Below, one piece after another: positions 18,507-30,819 of a stretch of DNA of 64,000 bases (the stretch's first letter is position 1; each line of letters starts with the position of its first letter). This DNA is from Candidatus Kurthia intestinigallinarum (GTDB lineage: Bacteria; Bacillota; Bacilli; Bacillales_A; Planococcaceae): positions 1-64,000 of the forward strand of contig NZ_JTFC01000006.1 of the NCBI RefSeq assembly GCF_003991225.1, in the 5' to 3' direction. Position numbers and translations under genes: made by a program. The notes beneath the pieces are model-generated. The model was not told the origin of the DNA. It made no database searches and was given only the letters and a program-made list of their open reading frames with translations.

Positions 18507-20759
18507 ATGGACCAACTAACGAAAAATTTATTGAACGGTATGAATAAAGAACAAGCACAGGCAGTCCAAGCAACGGAAGGACCCCTGCTAATTATGGCAG
18601 GTGCCGGTTCTGGTAAAACACGCGTGCTAACACATCGTATTGCGTATTTAGTAATTGAAAAAATGGTGAATCCATGGAATATTTTAGCGATTACCTTTAC
18701 GAATAAAGCGGCACGTGAAATGCGTGAACGTATTGATGGTCTACTAGGTAATGGTACAGGTCAGCAAATGTGGGTGTCTACATTCCACTCGATGTGTGTG
18801 CGTATTTTACGTCGCGATATCGACCGGATTGGCTTTAGTAAAAACTTCACGATTTTAGATACGACAGACCAATTAACAGTTATCAAAAATGTATTAAAAG
18901 AACAAAATATTGACCCAAAACAATATGACCCGCGCATGCTATTAAATGCGATTAGTTCTTCAAAAAATGAATGCATTTCGCATCGTGAGTATAAGGCAGC
19001 GGCAAGTGAAAATAATCCACATGAAAAAACGGTTGCCAATGTCTATGAAGGTTATCAACGTCGATTAGAGAAAAACCAAAGTCTTGATTTCGATGATTTA
19101 ATTATGATGACCATTCGTTTATTTGAAGAAGTACCAGAAGTATTAGCGTTTTATCAAGATAAATTCCAGTATATTCACGTTGATGAATATCAAGATACGA
19201 ACCACTCGCAGTACAAGCTCGTAAAAATGATGGCGTCTAAATTCCAAAACATTTGTGTTGTAGGGGATTCAGATCAATCAATTTACCGCTGGCGTGGTGC
19301 GGATATTACGAATATTTTATCGTTTGAAAAAGATTATCCAACAGCTAAAACAATTATGTTAGAGCAAAACTATCGTTCGACCAAAACGATTTTAGCGGCG
19401 GCCAATAGCGTTATTAAAAATAACTCAAGTCGTTTTCCAAAAGAATTACGTACGGAAAATGAGGAAGGCGCAAAAATTACATTAAATCGTTCATACGATG
19501 AAAAAGCCGAAGCACAATTTGTCGTGAAAACGATTCAAGAGGCGATGCGTGATGGCTATAACGCGGATGATTTTGCAATTCTTTACCGTACAAATGCACA
19601 GTCACGTGTAATGGAAGAAATGCTTGTGAAATCAAATATGACGTACACAATCGTTGGCGGCACGAAGTTCTATGACCGTAAAGAGATTAAAGATTTATTA
19701 GCTTACTTACGATTGATTGCGAATAATGATGATGACCTAGCACTTGCGCGTATCATCAATGAACCGAAGCGTAGTATTGGAGCGACGTCATTTGAGCGCA
19801 TGATGCAGTTTGCATTTGAGCAGGATCGTTCGATTTTTGATGCACTACGTGAAGTTGATTTTATGGGGTTATCAATGCGTGCTACAAATTCAGCAGTAGG
19901 TTTCCGTGCGATGATTGAGCGTTTTACACAAATGCAAGATTATATGTCGGTAACGGAACTTGTAGAGGAAGTGCTTGATAAATCAGGCTACCGCGAAATG
20001 TTAAAAGCGGAAAAAACCATTGAAGCGGAAAGCCGATTAGAAAATATTGAAGAGTTTTTATCTGTAACGAAAGCGTTCGAGGAAAGCAGTGATGACAAAA
20101 CATTGATTGCCTTCCTAACGGATTTAGCGCTTGTCGCAGATATTGACCAGCTTGGCAAAGAGGAAGAAGAGCAAAAAACAGGTGGCGTTGTATTAATGAC
20201 AATGCACTCTGCAAAGGGTCTTGAATTCCCAATCGTCTTTATTATCGGTATGGAGGAAAATATCTTCCCGCACTCACGTTCATTAATGGACAATGATGAA
20301 ATGGAAGAAGAGCGACGTCTTGCTTATGTAGGAATTACGCGTGCAGAGAAACAGCTCTATTTAAGCTGTGCGCAAATGCGTACGCTGTATGGTCGCTCAA
20401 GTTTCAATACACCTTCTCGTTTCTTAAATGAAATTGATTCGGATTTAATTGAAGAAACGATGACAAAACGTTCATCGCAAAGTGGGGCATATAGTGCGCC
20501 TCGTCGTCAGTCAGGCTATCGTCAGTCAACAGGCCAAACACGCGGGAAAGCATTAGCGTCGAAATCAGCATTAAAAGATACAGGCGGTAGTAAGGTAGCT
20601 TGGCAAGTGGGGGACAAAGCAGCTCATGGTAAATGGGGTGTCGGTACGGTCGTATCCCTTCGCGGTGAGGGCGATGGTATGGAACTTGATATTGCGTTCC
20701 CAGCACCAACAGGTATCAAACGTCTGATGGCTAAATTTGCGCCAATTACGAAGCAATAA
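18507..20759 (+). CDS. pcrA: ATP-dependent DNA helicase PcrA
   Basis: Superfamily 1A 3'-5' helicase needed for repair, for removing RecA and RNA polymerase from DNA, and for plasmid rolling-circle replication. The 750-residue protein shows Walker A '[14 protein letters not shown]' (about 31-44), motif II 'HVDEYQDTN' (about 224-232), 'YRWRGAD' and motif VI '[13 protein letters not shown]'. The C-terminal tail after about residue 650 is basic and ends in a Tudor-like part '[18 protein letters not shown]', the RNA-polymerase-binding region in Bacillus PcrA. It is 12 bp upstream of ligA. Confidence 0.97.
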   Translation: MDQLTKNLLNGMNKEQAQAVQATEGPLLIMAGAGSGKTRVLTHRIAYLVIEKMVNPWNILAITFTNKAAREMRERIDGLLGNGTGQQMWVSTFHSMCVRILRRDIDRIGFSKNFTILDTTDQLTVIKNVLKEQNIDPKQYDPRMLLNAISSSKNECISHREYKAAASENNPHEKTVANVYEGYQRRLEKNQSLDFDDLIMMTIRLFEEVPEVLAFYQDKFQYIHVDEYQDTNHSQYKLVKMMASKFQNICVVGDSDQSIYRWRGADITNILSFEKDYPTAKTIMLEQNYRSTKTILAAANSVIKNNSSRFPKELRTENEEGAKITLNRSYDEKAEAQFVVKTIQEAMRDGYNADDFAILYRTNAQSRVMEEMLVKSNMTYTIVGGTKFYDRKEIKDLLAYLRLIANNDDDLALARIINEPKRSIGATSFERMMQFAFEQDRSIFDALREVDFMGLSMRATNSAVGFRAMIERFTQMQDYMSVTELVEEVLDKSGYREMLKAEKTIEAESRLENIEEFLSVTKAFEESSDDKTLIAFLTDLALVADIDQLGKEEEEQKTGGVVLMTMHSAKGLEFPIVFIIGMEENIFPHSRSLMDNDEMEEERRLAYVGITRAEKQLYLSCAQMRTLYGRSSFNTPSRFLNEIDSDLIEETMTKRSSQSGAYSAPRRQSGYRQSTGQTRGKALASKSALKDTGGSKVAWQVGDKAAHGKWGVGTVVSLRGEGDGMELDIAFPAPTGIKRLMAKFAPITKQ

Positions 20760-22778
<2,019 letters not shown>

Positions 22779-22793
22779 AGGAGATCGCATACT

Positions 22794-23942
22794 ATGAAAC
22801 GACATCTTCGCTGGATTCCGGCGATGGTTGCGACTGCCTTATTAGCAGGTTGTAGTCTACCTTCGTTTAACAAAAACTCCGAAGTAACAACGACTGAAAC
22901 AACTTCTAAAAGTTCAGAATCAACAATCATTCCGAGCATGCAAATTGATGACCAATATTACCGTACGCTACTACCATATAAAGAGAGTGCGTCACGTGGA
23001 TTAATCGTATCAAATATTTATTCTCGCTACGATATTCAGGAAGCGGAAACCGGTTTAATGCGTTTATCATTAAACCAATTCCCGACGGATAAATATTACT
23101 TCCAAGAAGGCCAATATTTAGATGCAAAAACAATGAAGAGCTGGCTTTCTCGCAGCAATGTAGACAAATTAGGCTTAAACCCAAGTAATAAAGGAATGAA
23201 TCCTGAAGAAAGCGCCACAAAAGCTCCTATTTATGTAGCGCATGTAATCGAACAAAATTATTTAACAAAAACTGGCGACAAAAAAGTGAAACTAGGCGGT
23301 ATTTCAATTGGTCTAGCTATGAACTCCGTTTACTATTATCAAAAAGAAGCGTACGGTGCGACATATGAGGAAGCAATTCCACAAGCACAACTTTTAGAGA
23401 ATGGTAAAAAAATCGCACAAAAAATGGTGAAGCGTCTACGTAGTATGGACGGCTTAGGGAATGTGCCGATTACAGTTGGTTTATATAAACAATTGAGCCA
23501 TAAAGACATTGTGCCAGGCACTTATTTTGCAACTGCCACAGCTGGGGAAGGTTCGTCCTCTCTTCAAAAATGGGAAACCGTTGATGAGGAGTATGTGCGT
23601 TTCCCAACGGATAGCACAGATGACAAGTACAGCGAAACAAATGACAACTTTAATACATTTAAAGATGACATTGATACGTACTTTACAAACAACACCAATG
23701 TAATTGGTCGTGGCTTCTTCAAAGATGGCAAAATCCAACGTTTATCAATTGAGATTCCAGTTAAATTTAATGGTACAGGGGAAATGATTGGCTTCGTACA
23801 ATATGTTTCAAGCGCTGTATCATCACAATTTAAAAAAGATTTACAAGTAGAAATTAGTATCACATCGTCCAATAAACCAGAAGCGCTCGTTGTAAAAGAT
23901 TCTGGCGAAGCTGAGCCATATGTGCATATTTACAATGACTAG
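22794..23942 (+). CDS. camS: CamS family lipoprotein (YerH-like)
   Basis: A 382-residue secreted lipoprotein: basic N-terminus, hydrophobic segment and lipobox 'LLAGC' with Cys20 as the lipid anchor. The rest matches the CamS/YerH family, whose staphylococcal and enterococcal members release a sex-pheromone peptide from the signal sequence; this is not shown for bacilli. A low-complexity Ser/Thr linker follows the Cys (about 27-45). It lies 15 bp after ligA and ends the unit with a strong terminator. Confidence 0.9.
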   Translation: MKRHLRWIPAMVATALLAGCSLPSFNKNSEVTTTETTSKSSESTIIPSMQIDDQYYRTLLPYKESASRGLIVSNIYSRYDIQEAETGLMRLSLNQFPTDKYYFQEGQYLDAKTMKSWLSRSNVDKLGLNPSNKGMNPEESATKAPIYVAHVIEQNYLTKTGDKKVKLGGISIGLAMNSVYYYQKEAYGATYEEAIPQAQLLENGKKIAQKMVKRLRSMDGLGNVPITVGLYKQLSHKDIVPGTYFATATAGEGSSSLQKWETVDEEYVRFPTDSTDDKYSETNDNFNTFKDDIDTYFTNNTNVIGRGFFKDGKIQRLSIEIPVKFNGTGEMIGFVQYVSSAVSSQFKKDLQVEISITSSNKPEALVVKDSGEAEPYVHIYND

Positions 23943-23958
23943 CTTGTAACATGACAAT

Positions 23959-23995
23959 GAGAATTGCGCGAAGGCGTGATTCTTATTTTTTTTTG
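23959..23995 (+). terminator. Terminator after camS
   Basis: An 11-bp uninterrupted stem (23959-23969 with 23974-23984, loop gaag) is followed by a run of nine T residues. Confidence 0.93.
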
Positions 23996-24071
23996 GAAAT
24001 GACTAGACAACTTTTCATTAAACTGCAACAATCGTTTTTGAAAAGAATGATTTTTTTCAGACAATTCATTG

Positions 24072-24179
24072 TATAATTTGATAGTGTCGTTTAAAGTGCA
24101 TTCCTGCCTAATTGGCATAAAAAAGCTTTAAACCCTTTATTTACAAGGATTGGCCGACACTTTAGTGAATTAGAGTGTC
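24072..24179 (+). other. Structured leader with alternative pairings upstream of gatC
   Basis: After a TATAAT (24072-24077, poor -35) the sequence can form a closing stem AGTGTCG/CGACACT (24083-24089/24155-24161). This encloses TTTAAAG/CTTTAAA (24090-24096/24126-24132, with an inner 4-bp hairpin at 24105-24117) and a short third hairpin (24134-24137/24145-24148). The 3' strand GACACT can instead pair with AGTGTC at 24174-24179. Mutually exclusive pairing resembles a switch, but there is no T run and I do not recognise a known class. Confidence 0.45.
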
Positions 24180-24209
24180 TTGATTAAACAATCATAGAAA
24201 TGATATTAT
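24180..24209 (+). promoter_or_regulatory. Probable gatCAB promoter
   Basis: TTGATT (24180-24185) and TATTAT (24204-24209) are 18 bp apart, about 36 bp upstream of the gatC start. Transcription from here would not include the structured leader upstream of it. Confidence 0.6.
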
Positions 24210-24244
24210 TATCGGTATGGTTATCGAATTTGGAGGTGTACAAC

Positions 24245-24538
24245 ATGGCAAAACTTTCAGTAGAGGAAGTAAAACACGTAGCGAAATTAGCTCGTCTTGC
24301 GATTACGGACGAAGAGGCAGAAAAGTTTGCGACGCAATTAGGCGCAATCACTGACTTTGCGAACGAATTACAAGAATTAGATACAACAGACGTCGTACCA
24401 ACTACGCACGTTCTACCAGTTCACAACGTATTCCGCGAAGATATTCCTGCTAAAGGTCTTGATCGCGATTTAATGATGAAAAACGTTAAAGAACAACAAG
24501 ATGGTTTAGTTAAAGTACCACCAATCATCGCTCAATAA
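24245..24538 (+). CDS. gatC: Aspartyl/glutamyl-tRNA amidotransferase subunit C
   Basis: Small (97-residue) subunit that stabilises the GatA-GatB complex, which converts Glu-tRNA(Gln) and Asp-tRNA(Asn) to the amide forms. Typical GatC features are '[20 protein letters not shown]' in the first 24 residues and the C-terminal '[20 protein letters not shown]'. The ATG at 24245 has GGAGGTG upstream (24232-24238). gatC, gatA and gatB are closely spaced in one operon. Confidence 0.97.
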   Translation: MAKLSVEEVKHVAKLARLAITDEEAEKFATQLGAITDFANELQELDTTDVVPTTHVLPVHNVFREDIPAKGLDRDLMMKNVKEQQDGLVKVPPIIAQ

Positions 24539-24558
24539 TTTTACAAGGAGGCACAATG

Positions 24559-26019
24559 ATGTCATTGTTTGATAAAACATCAGCTGAATTACAACAAGCT
24601 CTTTTAAATAAAGAGATTACAATCGCTGATTTAACAAAAGAAGCATATGCACGCATCGACGCTTTAGACGGCGAAGTAGGCGCATTTTTAGCTTTAAACA
24701 AAGAAGCTGCAGAACAAGAAGCTGCAGAAAAAGATCAAGTACCATTTGAAGAACGTGGACCACTATTTGGTTTGCCTATCGGTGTGAAAGATAATATCGT
24801 AACTGAAGGCATTGAAACAACATGTGCTTCAAAAATCTTAGAAGGCTTCAACCCAATCTACAGCGCAACAGTTGTGGAAAAACTACGTGAAGCAGGCATG
24901 GTTACAGTTGGTAAAGTAAACATGGATGAATTTGCGATGGGTTCTGCCAACGAAAACTCAGCAATCAAAAAAGTTCATAACCCTTGGGACTTTGACCGTG
25001 CTCCTGGTGGTTCTTCAGGTGGTTCTGCAGCAGCAGTAGCAGCTGGCGAAGTACCATTCACATTAGGTTCTGATACAGGTGGTTCTATTCGTCAACCAGC
25101 AGCATTCTGTGGTGTAGTCGGTATGAAACCAACATATGGCCGCGTATCTCGTTACGGTTTAGTAGCATTCGCGTCTTCATTAGACCAAATCGGACCAATC
25201 ACACGCAACGTACGCGACAACGCTTTATTACTTGAAGCAATCGCTGGCGTGGATGAGCACGATTCAACTTCAGCAAACGTAGAAGTACCAAGCTATGTTG
25301 ACCAATTAACTGGTGACATCAAAGGTCTTAAAGTTGCTGTACCTCAAGAATACTTAGCAGAAGGTGTATCAGAAGGCGTGAAAGCACAAGTTCTTGCTGC
25401 AATTGAAAAATTAAAAGAACTTGGCGCAACAGTTGATACTGTGTCACTTCCACACTCTAAATATGCATTAGCTGCTTACTATATCATTTCTTCTTCTGAA
25501 GCATCATCTAACCTTTCTCGTTTTGACGGTATCCGTTACGGTTTCCGTGCTGAAGCAGATAACTTAGAAGATTTATACCTACAAACGCGTGCACAAGGCT
25601 TTGGTGATGAAGTAAAACGTCGTATCATGCTTGGTACGTATTCATTATCAGCTGGTACGTATGATGCTTACTACAAAAAAGCACAACAAGTTCGTACATT
25701 AATCAAACAAGATTTCGATAAAGTATTCGAAGAGTATGATGTAATCGTTGGACCAACAACACCAACAACTGCATTCAAACTAGGCGAAAACTTAGACGAT
25801 CCAATGACTGTCTATGCAAACGATATCTTAACTGTTCCTATTAACTTAGCTGGCGTACCTGCTATCTCAATCCCTTGTGGTTTCGATAACAACATGCCTG
25901 TAGGTTTACAAATCATCGGTAAATACTTCGAAGAAGGCACAATTTACCGCGTAGCAGATGCGTTCGAGAAAGCTACTGACTTCCACAACGCAAAACCTCA
26001 AACTTGGGAGGTAAAATAA
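24559..26019 (+). CDS. gatA: Glutamyl-tRNA amidotransferase subunit A
   Basis: Amidase subunit that releases ammonia from glutamine for GatB. The 486-residue protein of the amidase signature family shows the Ser-cisSer-Lys residues: Lys in 'IGVKDNI' near 79, the Gly/Ser-rich '[14 protein letters not shown]' near 152-165 and '[10 protein letters not shown]' near 173-182. ATG 24559 (start 'MSLFDK', as in B. subtilis) is preferred over the adjacent ATG 24556 because it gives 7 nt from AAGGAGG. Confidence 0.97.
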   Translation: MSLFDKTSAELQQALLNKEITIADLTKEAYARIDALDGEVGAFLALNKEAAEQEAAEKDQVPFEERGPLFGLPIGVKDNIVTEGIETTCASKILEGFNPIYSATVVEKLREAGMVTVGKVNMDEFAMGSANENSAIKKVHNPWDFDRAPGGSSGGSAAAVAAGEVPFTLGSDTGGSIRQPAAFCGVVGMKPTYGRVSRYGLVAFASSLDQIGPITRNVRDNALLLEAIAGVDEHDSTSANVEVPSYVDQLTGDIKGLKVAVPQEYLAEGVSEGVKAQVLAAIEKLKELGATVDTVSLPHSKYALAAYYIISSSEASSNLSRFDGIRYGFRAEADNLEDLYLQTRAQGFGDEVKRRIMLGTYSLSAGTYDAYYKKAQQVRTLIKQDFDKVFEEYDVIVGPTTPTTAFKLGENLDDPMTVYANDILTVPINLAGVPAISIPCGFDNNMPVGLQIIGKYFEEGTIYRVADAFEKATDFHNAKPQTWEVK

Positions 26020-26021
26020 CA

Positions 26022-27458
26022 ATGGCATCAACTAATTATGAAACAGTCGTTGGTTTAGAAGTACACGTTGAGTTAAAAACGAAATCTAAAATTTTCTCTC
26101 CATCTCCTAACCAATTCGGCTCTGAACCAAATACAAACACATCTGTAATCGACTTAGGTTACCCAGGTGTTTTACCAGTTGTAAACAAAGAAGTAGTAAA
26201 CTACGCAATGCGCGCAGCACTAGCTCTTAACATGGACATCAACCAACATACAAAATTCGACCGTAAAAACTATTTCTACCCTGATAATCCGAAAGCTTAC
26301 CAAATTTCACAATTTGATAAACCAATCGGTGAAAACGGCTGGTTAGAAATCGAAGTAAACGGTGAGAAAAAACGTATCGGTATCACGCGTATCCACATGG
26401 AAGAAGATGCTGGTAAATTAACGCATGGTGCAAACTCATCATTAGTCGATTACAACCGTCAAGGTACGCCTTTAGTTGAAATCGTATCTGAGCCAGATAT
26501 CCGTACACCGGAAGAAGCGTATGCATACCTTGAAAAACTAAAAGCAATCATCCAATACACAGGCGTTTCAGACGTACGTATGGAAGAGGGTTCTCTACGT
26601 TGTGATGCCAACATCTCAATCCGTCCTTACGGTCAAGATGAATTCGGTACACGTACAGAACTTAAAAACTTAAACTCATTCAACTTTGTTCGTAAAGGGA
26701 TTGAGTATGAAGCACAACGTCAAGAAGCGGTATTAAACGCTGGTGGCGAAATCAAGCAAGAAACTCGTCGTTTCGATGAGAAAACAGGTAAAACAATTCT
26801 TATGCGTGTCAAAGAAGGTACGGACGATTACCGTTACTTCCCAGAACCTGACTTAGTAGACATCGTAATCGATGATGCATGGTTAGAACAAGAACGCGCT
26901 ATGATTCCTGAATTACCAGATGCTCGTCAAGCACGCTACGTAGCAGAAATGGGCTTACCAGCTTATGATGCCGGCGTATTAACACTTTCTAAAGAAATGG
27001 CTGACTTCTTTGAAGGCACAGTTTCTGAAGGTGCAGATGCGAAACTTGCTTCTAACTGGTTAATGGGTGAAGTAAGTGCATACCTAAATGCAGAACAAAA
27101 AGAATTACATGATACGGCATTAACACCAGCTGGCCTTGCTAGCATGATTAAATTAATTTCTGACGGTACGATTTCTTCTAAAATTGCGAAGAAAGTATTT
27201 AAAGAATTAATCGAAAACGGTGGCGATGCGAAGAAAATCGTTGAAGAAAAAGGGTTAGTTCAAATCTCTGATGCAGGCGCGCTTGTACCAATGATTACGG
27301 AAATCCTTGATAACAACGAACAATCTATCATCGACTTCAAAAACGGTAAAGATCGTGCGATTGGCTTCTTAGTTGGTCAAATTATGAAAGCTACTCGCGG
27401 TAAAGCCAACCCACAAATGGTTAATAAAATCTTATTAGAAGAAATCCAAAAACGATAA
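26022..27458 (+). CDS. gatB: Glutamyl-tRNA amidotransferase subunit B
   Basis: Binds and phosphorylates the misacylated tRNA and carries out the amide transfer. The 478-residue protein starts '[18 protein letters not shown]' and shows '[15 protein letters not shown]' near 85-99, '[11 protein letters not shown]' and 'VEIVSEPD', then a C-terminal YqeY-like tail domain. The GGAGG inside the end of gatA (26007-26011) serves it. The earlier in-frame TTG at 26004 lies within gatA and is not used. Confidence 0.97.
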   Translation: MASTNYETVVGLEVHVELKTKSKIFSPSPNQFGSEPNTNTSVIDLGYPGVLPVVNKEVVNYAMRAALALNMDINQHTKFDRKNYFYPDNPKAYQISQFDKPIGENGWLEIEVNGEKKRIGITRIHMEEDAGKLTHGANSSLVDYNRQGTPLVEIVSEPDIRTPEEAYAYLEKLKAIIQYTGVSDVRMEEGSLRCDANISIRPYGQDEFGTRTELKNLNSFNFVRKGIEYEAQRQEAVLNAGGEIKQETRRFDEKTGKTILMRVKEGTDDYRYFPEPDLVDIVIDDAWLEQERAMIPELPDARQARYVAEMGLPAYDAGVLTLSKEMADFFEGTVSEGADAKLASNWLMGEVSAYLNAEQKELHDTALTPAGLASMIKLISDGTISSKIAKKVFKELIENGGDAKKIVEEKGLVQISDAGALVPMITEILDNNEQSIIDFKNGKDRAIGFLVGQIMKATRGKANPQMVNKILLEEIQKR

Positions 27459-27772
27459 TAAGTGTTGAACACACTTGTTCAGCACTGAAGGGCATTTTGA
27501 TTTCCTGACAAGTGACGTTTTTCGTCACGTCGGAAGGAAAGAAATGACCCGAAGTGCTAGTGTGTGAAACCGGATAGACTACTCAGGATGAGTAGTCGGC
27601 AAGCGTTGCCGTCAGGACGACGGCGAACTTAGCTTGACTTCCTTGCAGTGTTGAACACACTTGTTTTTGAAAGATAGATGACATGTTAGAGGACCATCTA
27701 TCCTTATGACGGCATGAAATCAATGATTTCTCTAGTACTCGATGGCCGGAATTTTACCATCAAAATGCGTCT
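27459..27772. other. Structured intergenic element with 19-bp direct repeats
   Basis: This gap after gatB has no credible gene but is dense with hairpins: 27461-27471/27476-27486 (11 bp), a nested stem 27502-27517/27523-27535, 27577-27584/27590-27597 (8 bp, loop AGGAT), 27608-27613/27619-27624 (6 bp, loop AGGAC), 27673-27680/27695-27702 (8 bp) and 27716-27730. The 19-mer AGTGTTGAACACACTTGTT occurs at 27461-27479 and again at 27647-27665. It could be a 3'-UTR RNA, an independent small RNA or a dispersed element. I do not recognise it. Confidence 0.6.
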
Positions 27773-27813
27773 AAAAAGCCCACAATCTCATTTGAGACTG
27801 TGGGCTTTTTTCT
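27772..27813. terminator. Bidirectional terminator between gatB and the MFS gene
   Basis: A stem of about 18 bp (aaaaagcccaca... with ...tgtgggcttttt) has A and T runs on both sides, so it can stop transcription from both convergent units. Confidence 0.92.
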
Positions 27814-27820
27814 ATTCTGT

Positions 27821-28978
27821 TTATGCAGTTTTACGACTACGTAGGACAAGCACAGTGCCGTAGATTGCGGCAATAAATGAAATGATCGCGATAACATAAT
27901 AAAATGTTGTACCACCGAAGTCATTGTACATAATTCCTCCGATATAGGAGGAAATAATGCCGGATACACCGAAGAATAGGAGCGCGAGAACGGTTTGTCC
28001 TGTCGAACGCCATTCACGAGGCATAATACGGTATAAATACTGAATCGCCGCAGTATAGTATACAGGGAATGTCAGCATTTGAAGTACTTGTAGCATGACA
28101 ATCATTTTTGGGTCATCAATAAAGCCCGTTAGGAAAAAGCGTAGGGCATAGAAGAAAATCGCTGCAGTAATTAATTGCAGCTCCTTGCCTTGCTTGAGCC
28201 ACATATAGCTTAGCGCAAAGACGACAATCTCACTTGCACCAGAAATAAAGAAGGCGATGCCGACTAGATTATTGGCGCCACCAAGCGTCGTAATATGAAT
28301 TCCTAAAAACGTATCGTTCATTCGTGCAGGAATCGAGCTAATAAAAATTAATACTAAAAATAAAATCATTTCTTTGTTTGTTAAAACTTGTTTTAAGCTA
28401 CTTAGCGTTACAGGTGCAGACGATGCCGGGACGTCTGGAATATTCCACACGATGGCAAAGCAGATAATGCCGATGACGACAAATGATAAGCCAATTACAC
28501 CCATGCCAAACCAATCTGTTAAATAACCGATAACCAGTGATAACACCGCATAGCCTAGAGAACCATATGTCCGGACGGAACCATAACTGATACCATTCGT
28601 CTCAGTTGTAGTGAACGTTAATGATTCCGTTAATGGATCAAGTGGCATTAAGAAGAAATAGACGAACATTGCTAGGAGTACAAGCAATAGGAAGCTATCC
28701 ACCTGATATAAAAAGTAGCCAAAAACGGCTGTCATCGCGACAAGAATTAATAAGATTTTACGAACCGTTTTGAGCTTATCGCTAATCATGCCCCATAATG
28801 GTTGTGCGATGACAGTCACAATCCCGCCGAGCGCAATAATTAGACCGATTTCGCTCGTATTTAAGCCGGCAGATTGTAAATAGACCGGTAAAAATGGAAT
28901 AAACATTGCCAGCATACCGAAGAATAAAAAATTATAGCCTTTTAAAAGAACTGTTGTTTTTTTCAAGCAGGTCACCAT
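27821..28978 (-). CDS. MFS transporter, LacY/PPP-like
   Basis: A 385-residue integral membrane protein with about 12 hydrophobic segments. The N-terminal 'YNFLFFGMLAMFIPFLPVYLQ' (split around residues 15-35) and the loop 'PLWGMISDKLKTVRK' near 60-74 are typical of the MFS_1-like group that contains LacY and phenylpropionate permeases. The substrate is unknown. It is convergent with gatB and divergent from the thioredoxin-like gene. The ribosome site is weak (GAAAGGG directly before the ATG), so the start could be a nearby GTG or TTG. Confidence 0.8.
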   Translation of the reverse strand: MVTCLKKTTVLLKGYNFLFFGMLAMFIPFLPVYLQSAGLNTSEIGLIIALGGIVTVIAQPLWGMISDKLKTVRKILLILVAMTAVFGYFLYQVDSFLLLVLLAMFVYFFLMPLDPLTESLTFTTTETNGISYGSVRTYGSLGYAVLSLVIGYLTDWFGMGVIGLSFVVIGIICFAIVWNIPDVPASSAPVTLSSLKQVLTNKEMILFLVLIFISSIPARMNDTFLGIHITTLGGANNLVGIAFFISGASEIVVFALSYMWLKQGKELQLITAAIFFYALRFFLTGFIDDPKMIVMLQVLQMLTFPVYYTAAIQYLYRIMPREWRSTGQTVLALLFFGVSGIISSYIGGIMYNDFGGTTFYYVIAIISFIAAIYGTVLVLRSRKTA

Positions 28979-29054
28979 ACCCTTTCAACAAATCATTGTA
29001 CCGAACAAAAACCGTCATGTATACAGCATGCTTATATGCCGTGTGGAAATTTGT

Positions 29055-29060
29055 TATAAT
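29055..29060 (+). promoter_or_regulatory. -10 box of the thioredoxin-like gene
   Basis: A perfect TATAAT lies 28 bp upstream of the ATG. The -35 region is poor (ttatat at 29032-29037). Confidence 0.5.
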
Positions 29061-29088
29061 GAATAAAAATGACAAAGGGGGGTTCACA

Positions 29089-29646
29089 ATGTTAAATGAA
29101 CAACATTATTTTGAGCAGGGCGTCGATTTGGCTACGTATATGAGTAATATGGCAACACTTAAAAACGATAGTTACCGCGTCTACAATGCATTTGACTTAC
29201 CAGAAGACCCTGAGTTTATCGAAGCAGTAAAACGAGCAAACATACATATTTTAGTCATCACAGAAGATTGGTGCGGCGATGCTATGATGAATAATGCCAT
29301 CTTGCGTAATATCGCAGAAGCTGCCGAGCTCGATGTACGCTGTGTGATGCGCGATCAGTATATCGAATTAATGGACGCGTATTTGACGAATGGTAGTCGG
29401 TCGATTCCACTTTATTTATTTTTAAACGAAGCGGGAGAAGTTATCGGACAATGGGGGCCACGTGCACCAGAGCTACAGGCATTTGTTATGGCGAAATGGG
29501 CACTTTTACCACCAAAAACAGATGATGAATTTTCGATGAAACAGCGCGAATTATTTATGACACTAAGTGAAGAGTATGCATCGAATGAACAGTTTTGGCA
29601 GTATGTGTATGAGGATTTAAGGACGACTTTATTGAATATATTGTGA
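29089..29646 (+). CDS. Thioredoxin-like protein with WCGD site
   Basis: A 185-residue protein whose residues 50-140 look like a thioredoxin fold: a strand 'IHILVITEDWCGDAMM' near the active site, then 'RSIPLYLFLNEAGEVIGQWGPR' with the cis-Pro near 105. The active site reads WCGD instead of WCGPC, so only one Cys remains. This matches the short thioredoxin_9 type family of bacilli, of unknown function. ATG 29089 is fixed by AAAGGGGGG at 29074-29082; upstream extension of the open frame into the promoter is rejected. Confidence 0.82.
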   Translation: MLNEQHYFEQGVDLATYMSNMATLKNDSYRVYNAFDLPEDPEFIEAVKRANIHILVITEDWCGDAMMNNAILRNIAEAAELDVRCVMRDQYIELMDAYLTNGSRSIPLYLFLNEAGEVIGQWGPRAPELQAFVMAKWALLPPKTDDEFSMKQRELFMTLSEEYASNEQFWQYVYEDLRTTLLNIL

Positions 29647-29704
29647 AGTGAAGTAGTAGATTTGCAGAAACAAAACATTTAGGTATAGAATGATAAAGAT
29701 TGTT

Positions 29705-29729
29705 AAAAGGTCAGGCTGACTCTTTTTTG
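29705..29729 (+). terminator. Weak terminator after the thioredoxin-like gene
   Basis: A short stem with a bulge (aaaggtca with tgactcttt) is followed by six T residues, about 60 bp after the stop. Confidence 0.5.
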
Positions 29730-29801
29730 TGCACGTAGCAAGAAGTGGGGGCCTGTTTTCGTGATTTTGGACAGAATTTTTAGAAACAGGAAGGTACAGT
29801 T

Positions 29802-30728
29802 ATGAAAAGAGCACGCATCATTTATAACCCAACATCAGGTCGAGAGTTATTTAAAAAACATTTGCCCGAAGTTCTACAAAAACTTGAAGTGGCAGGATAT
29901 GAAACATCTTGTCACGCCACTACTTGTGCAGGAGACGCGACAGTTGCCGCCAAACATGCGGTAGAGCGCGGCTTTGATATTATTATTGCGGTTGGTGGCG
30001 ATGGTACATTAAACGAAGTGGTTGCTGGCGTTAGTGAATTTGAGGAGCGCCCGAAACTAGGTCTTATTCCAATGGGCACGACAAATGACTTTGCACGTGC
30101 TGTGCATATTCCACGCGATATTAATGCCGCTGTCGATATTATTATTAAAGGCGATTCGATTCCAGTCGATGTCGGTGTGGCGAATGACCGTTACTTTATT
30201 AATATTGCCGCTGGTGGACGCATTACCGAACTAACATATGAAGTGCCAAGCAAGCTTAAAACGATGCTTGGACAGCTTGCCTATTACTTAAAAGGAATTG
30301 AAATGTTGCCGTCAGTAAAGGCTACAAAAATGCGCATTGAATACAATGACGAGGTATTTGACGACGATGCGATGATGTTCCTTATCGGTTTATCCAATTC
30401 AGTAGGTGGTTTTGAGAAACTTGCACCCGACGCAAGCATCAATGATGGACAGTTTACGGTATTTATTTTGAAAAAATGTAATATTGCCGAGTTCGTACGT
30501 CTTGTGACACTTGCTGTACGCGGGGAGCATTTAAAAGACCCGCATGTGATTTATACGAAAGCGGACCATGTAAAAGTATCATCGGATGCTCGTGTGTTAA
30601 TCAACTTAGACGGTGAATATGGTGGCGATGCGCCGACAGAATTTAGAAACTTAAAACGTCATGTTGAGCTATTCGTACCGATTGATGAAATTCGTGAGCA
30701 AGACCGTGTACTTGAAATAGAAGAATAA
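29802..30728 (+). CDS. dgkB: Diacylglycerol kinase DgkB
   Basis: Soluble lipid kinase that phosphorylates diacylglycerol to phosphatidic acid, returning the diacylglycerol left by lipoteichoic acid synthesis to the phospholipid pool. The 308 residues show the nucleotide motif 'GGDGTLNEV' (65-73), 'MGTTNDFARA' near 93-102 and 'FINIAAGG' near 132. Order after gatB and before the RlmD gene matches B. subtilis dgkB (yerQ). AGGAAGG upstream is the ribosome site. Confidence 0.94.
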   Translation: MKRARIIYNPTSGRELFKKHLPEVLQKLEVAGYETSCHATTCAGDATVAAKHAVERGFDIIIAVGGDGTLNEVVAGVSEFEERPKLGLIPMGTTNDFARAVHIPRDINAAVDIIIKGDSIPVDVGVANDRYFINIAAGGRITELTYEVPSKLKTMLGQLAYYLKGIEMLPSVKATKMRIEYNDEVFDDDAMMFLIGLSNSVGGFEKLAPDASINDGQFTVFILKKCNIAEFVRLVTLAVRGEHLKDPHVIYTKADHVKVSSDARVLINLDGEYGGDAPTEFRNLKRHVELFVPIDEIREQDRVLEIEE

Positions 30729-30731
30729 AAA

Positions 30732-30771
30732 GCAGGAGGTATTCAACTGAGTTTGGATACCTCCTTTTTCA
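30732..30771 (+). terminator. Terminator after dgkB
   Basis: The stem AGGAGGTAT/ATACCTCCT is followed by five T residues. A -10-like TACAAT at 30785-30790 just after it may start rlmD transcription. Confidence 0.85.
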
Positions 30772-30819
30772 TTGGGATTCGTGATACAATAGAGAAATTG
30801 AAATGGAGGAACGAATTGA

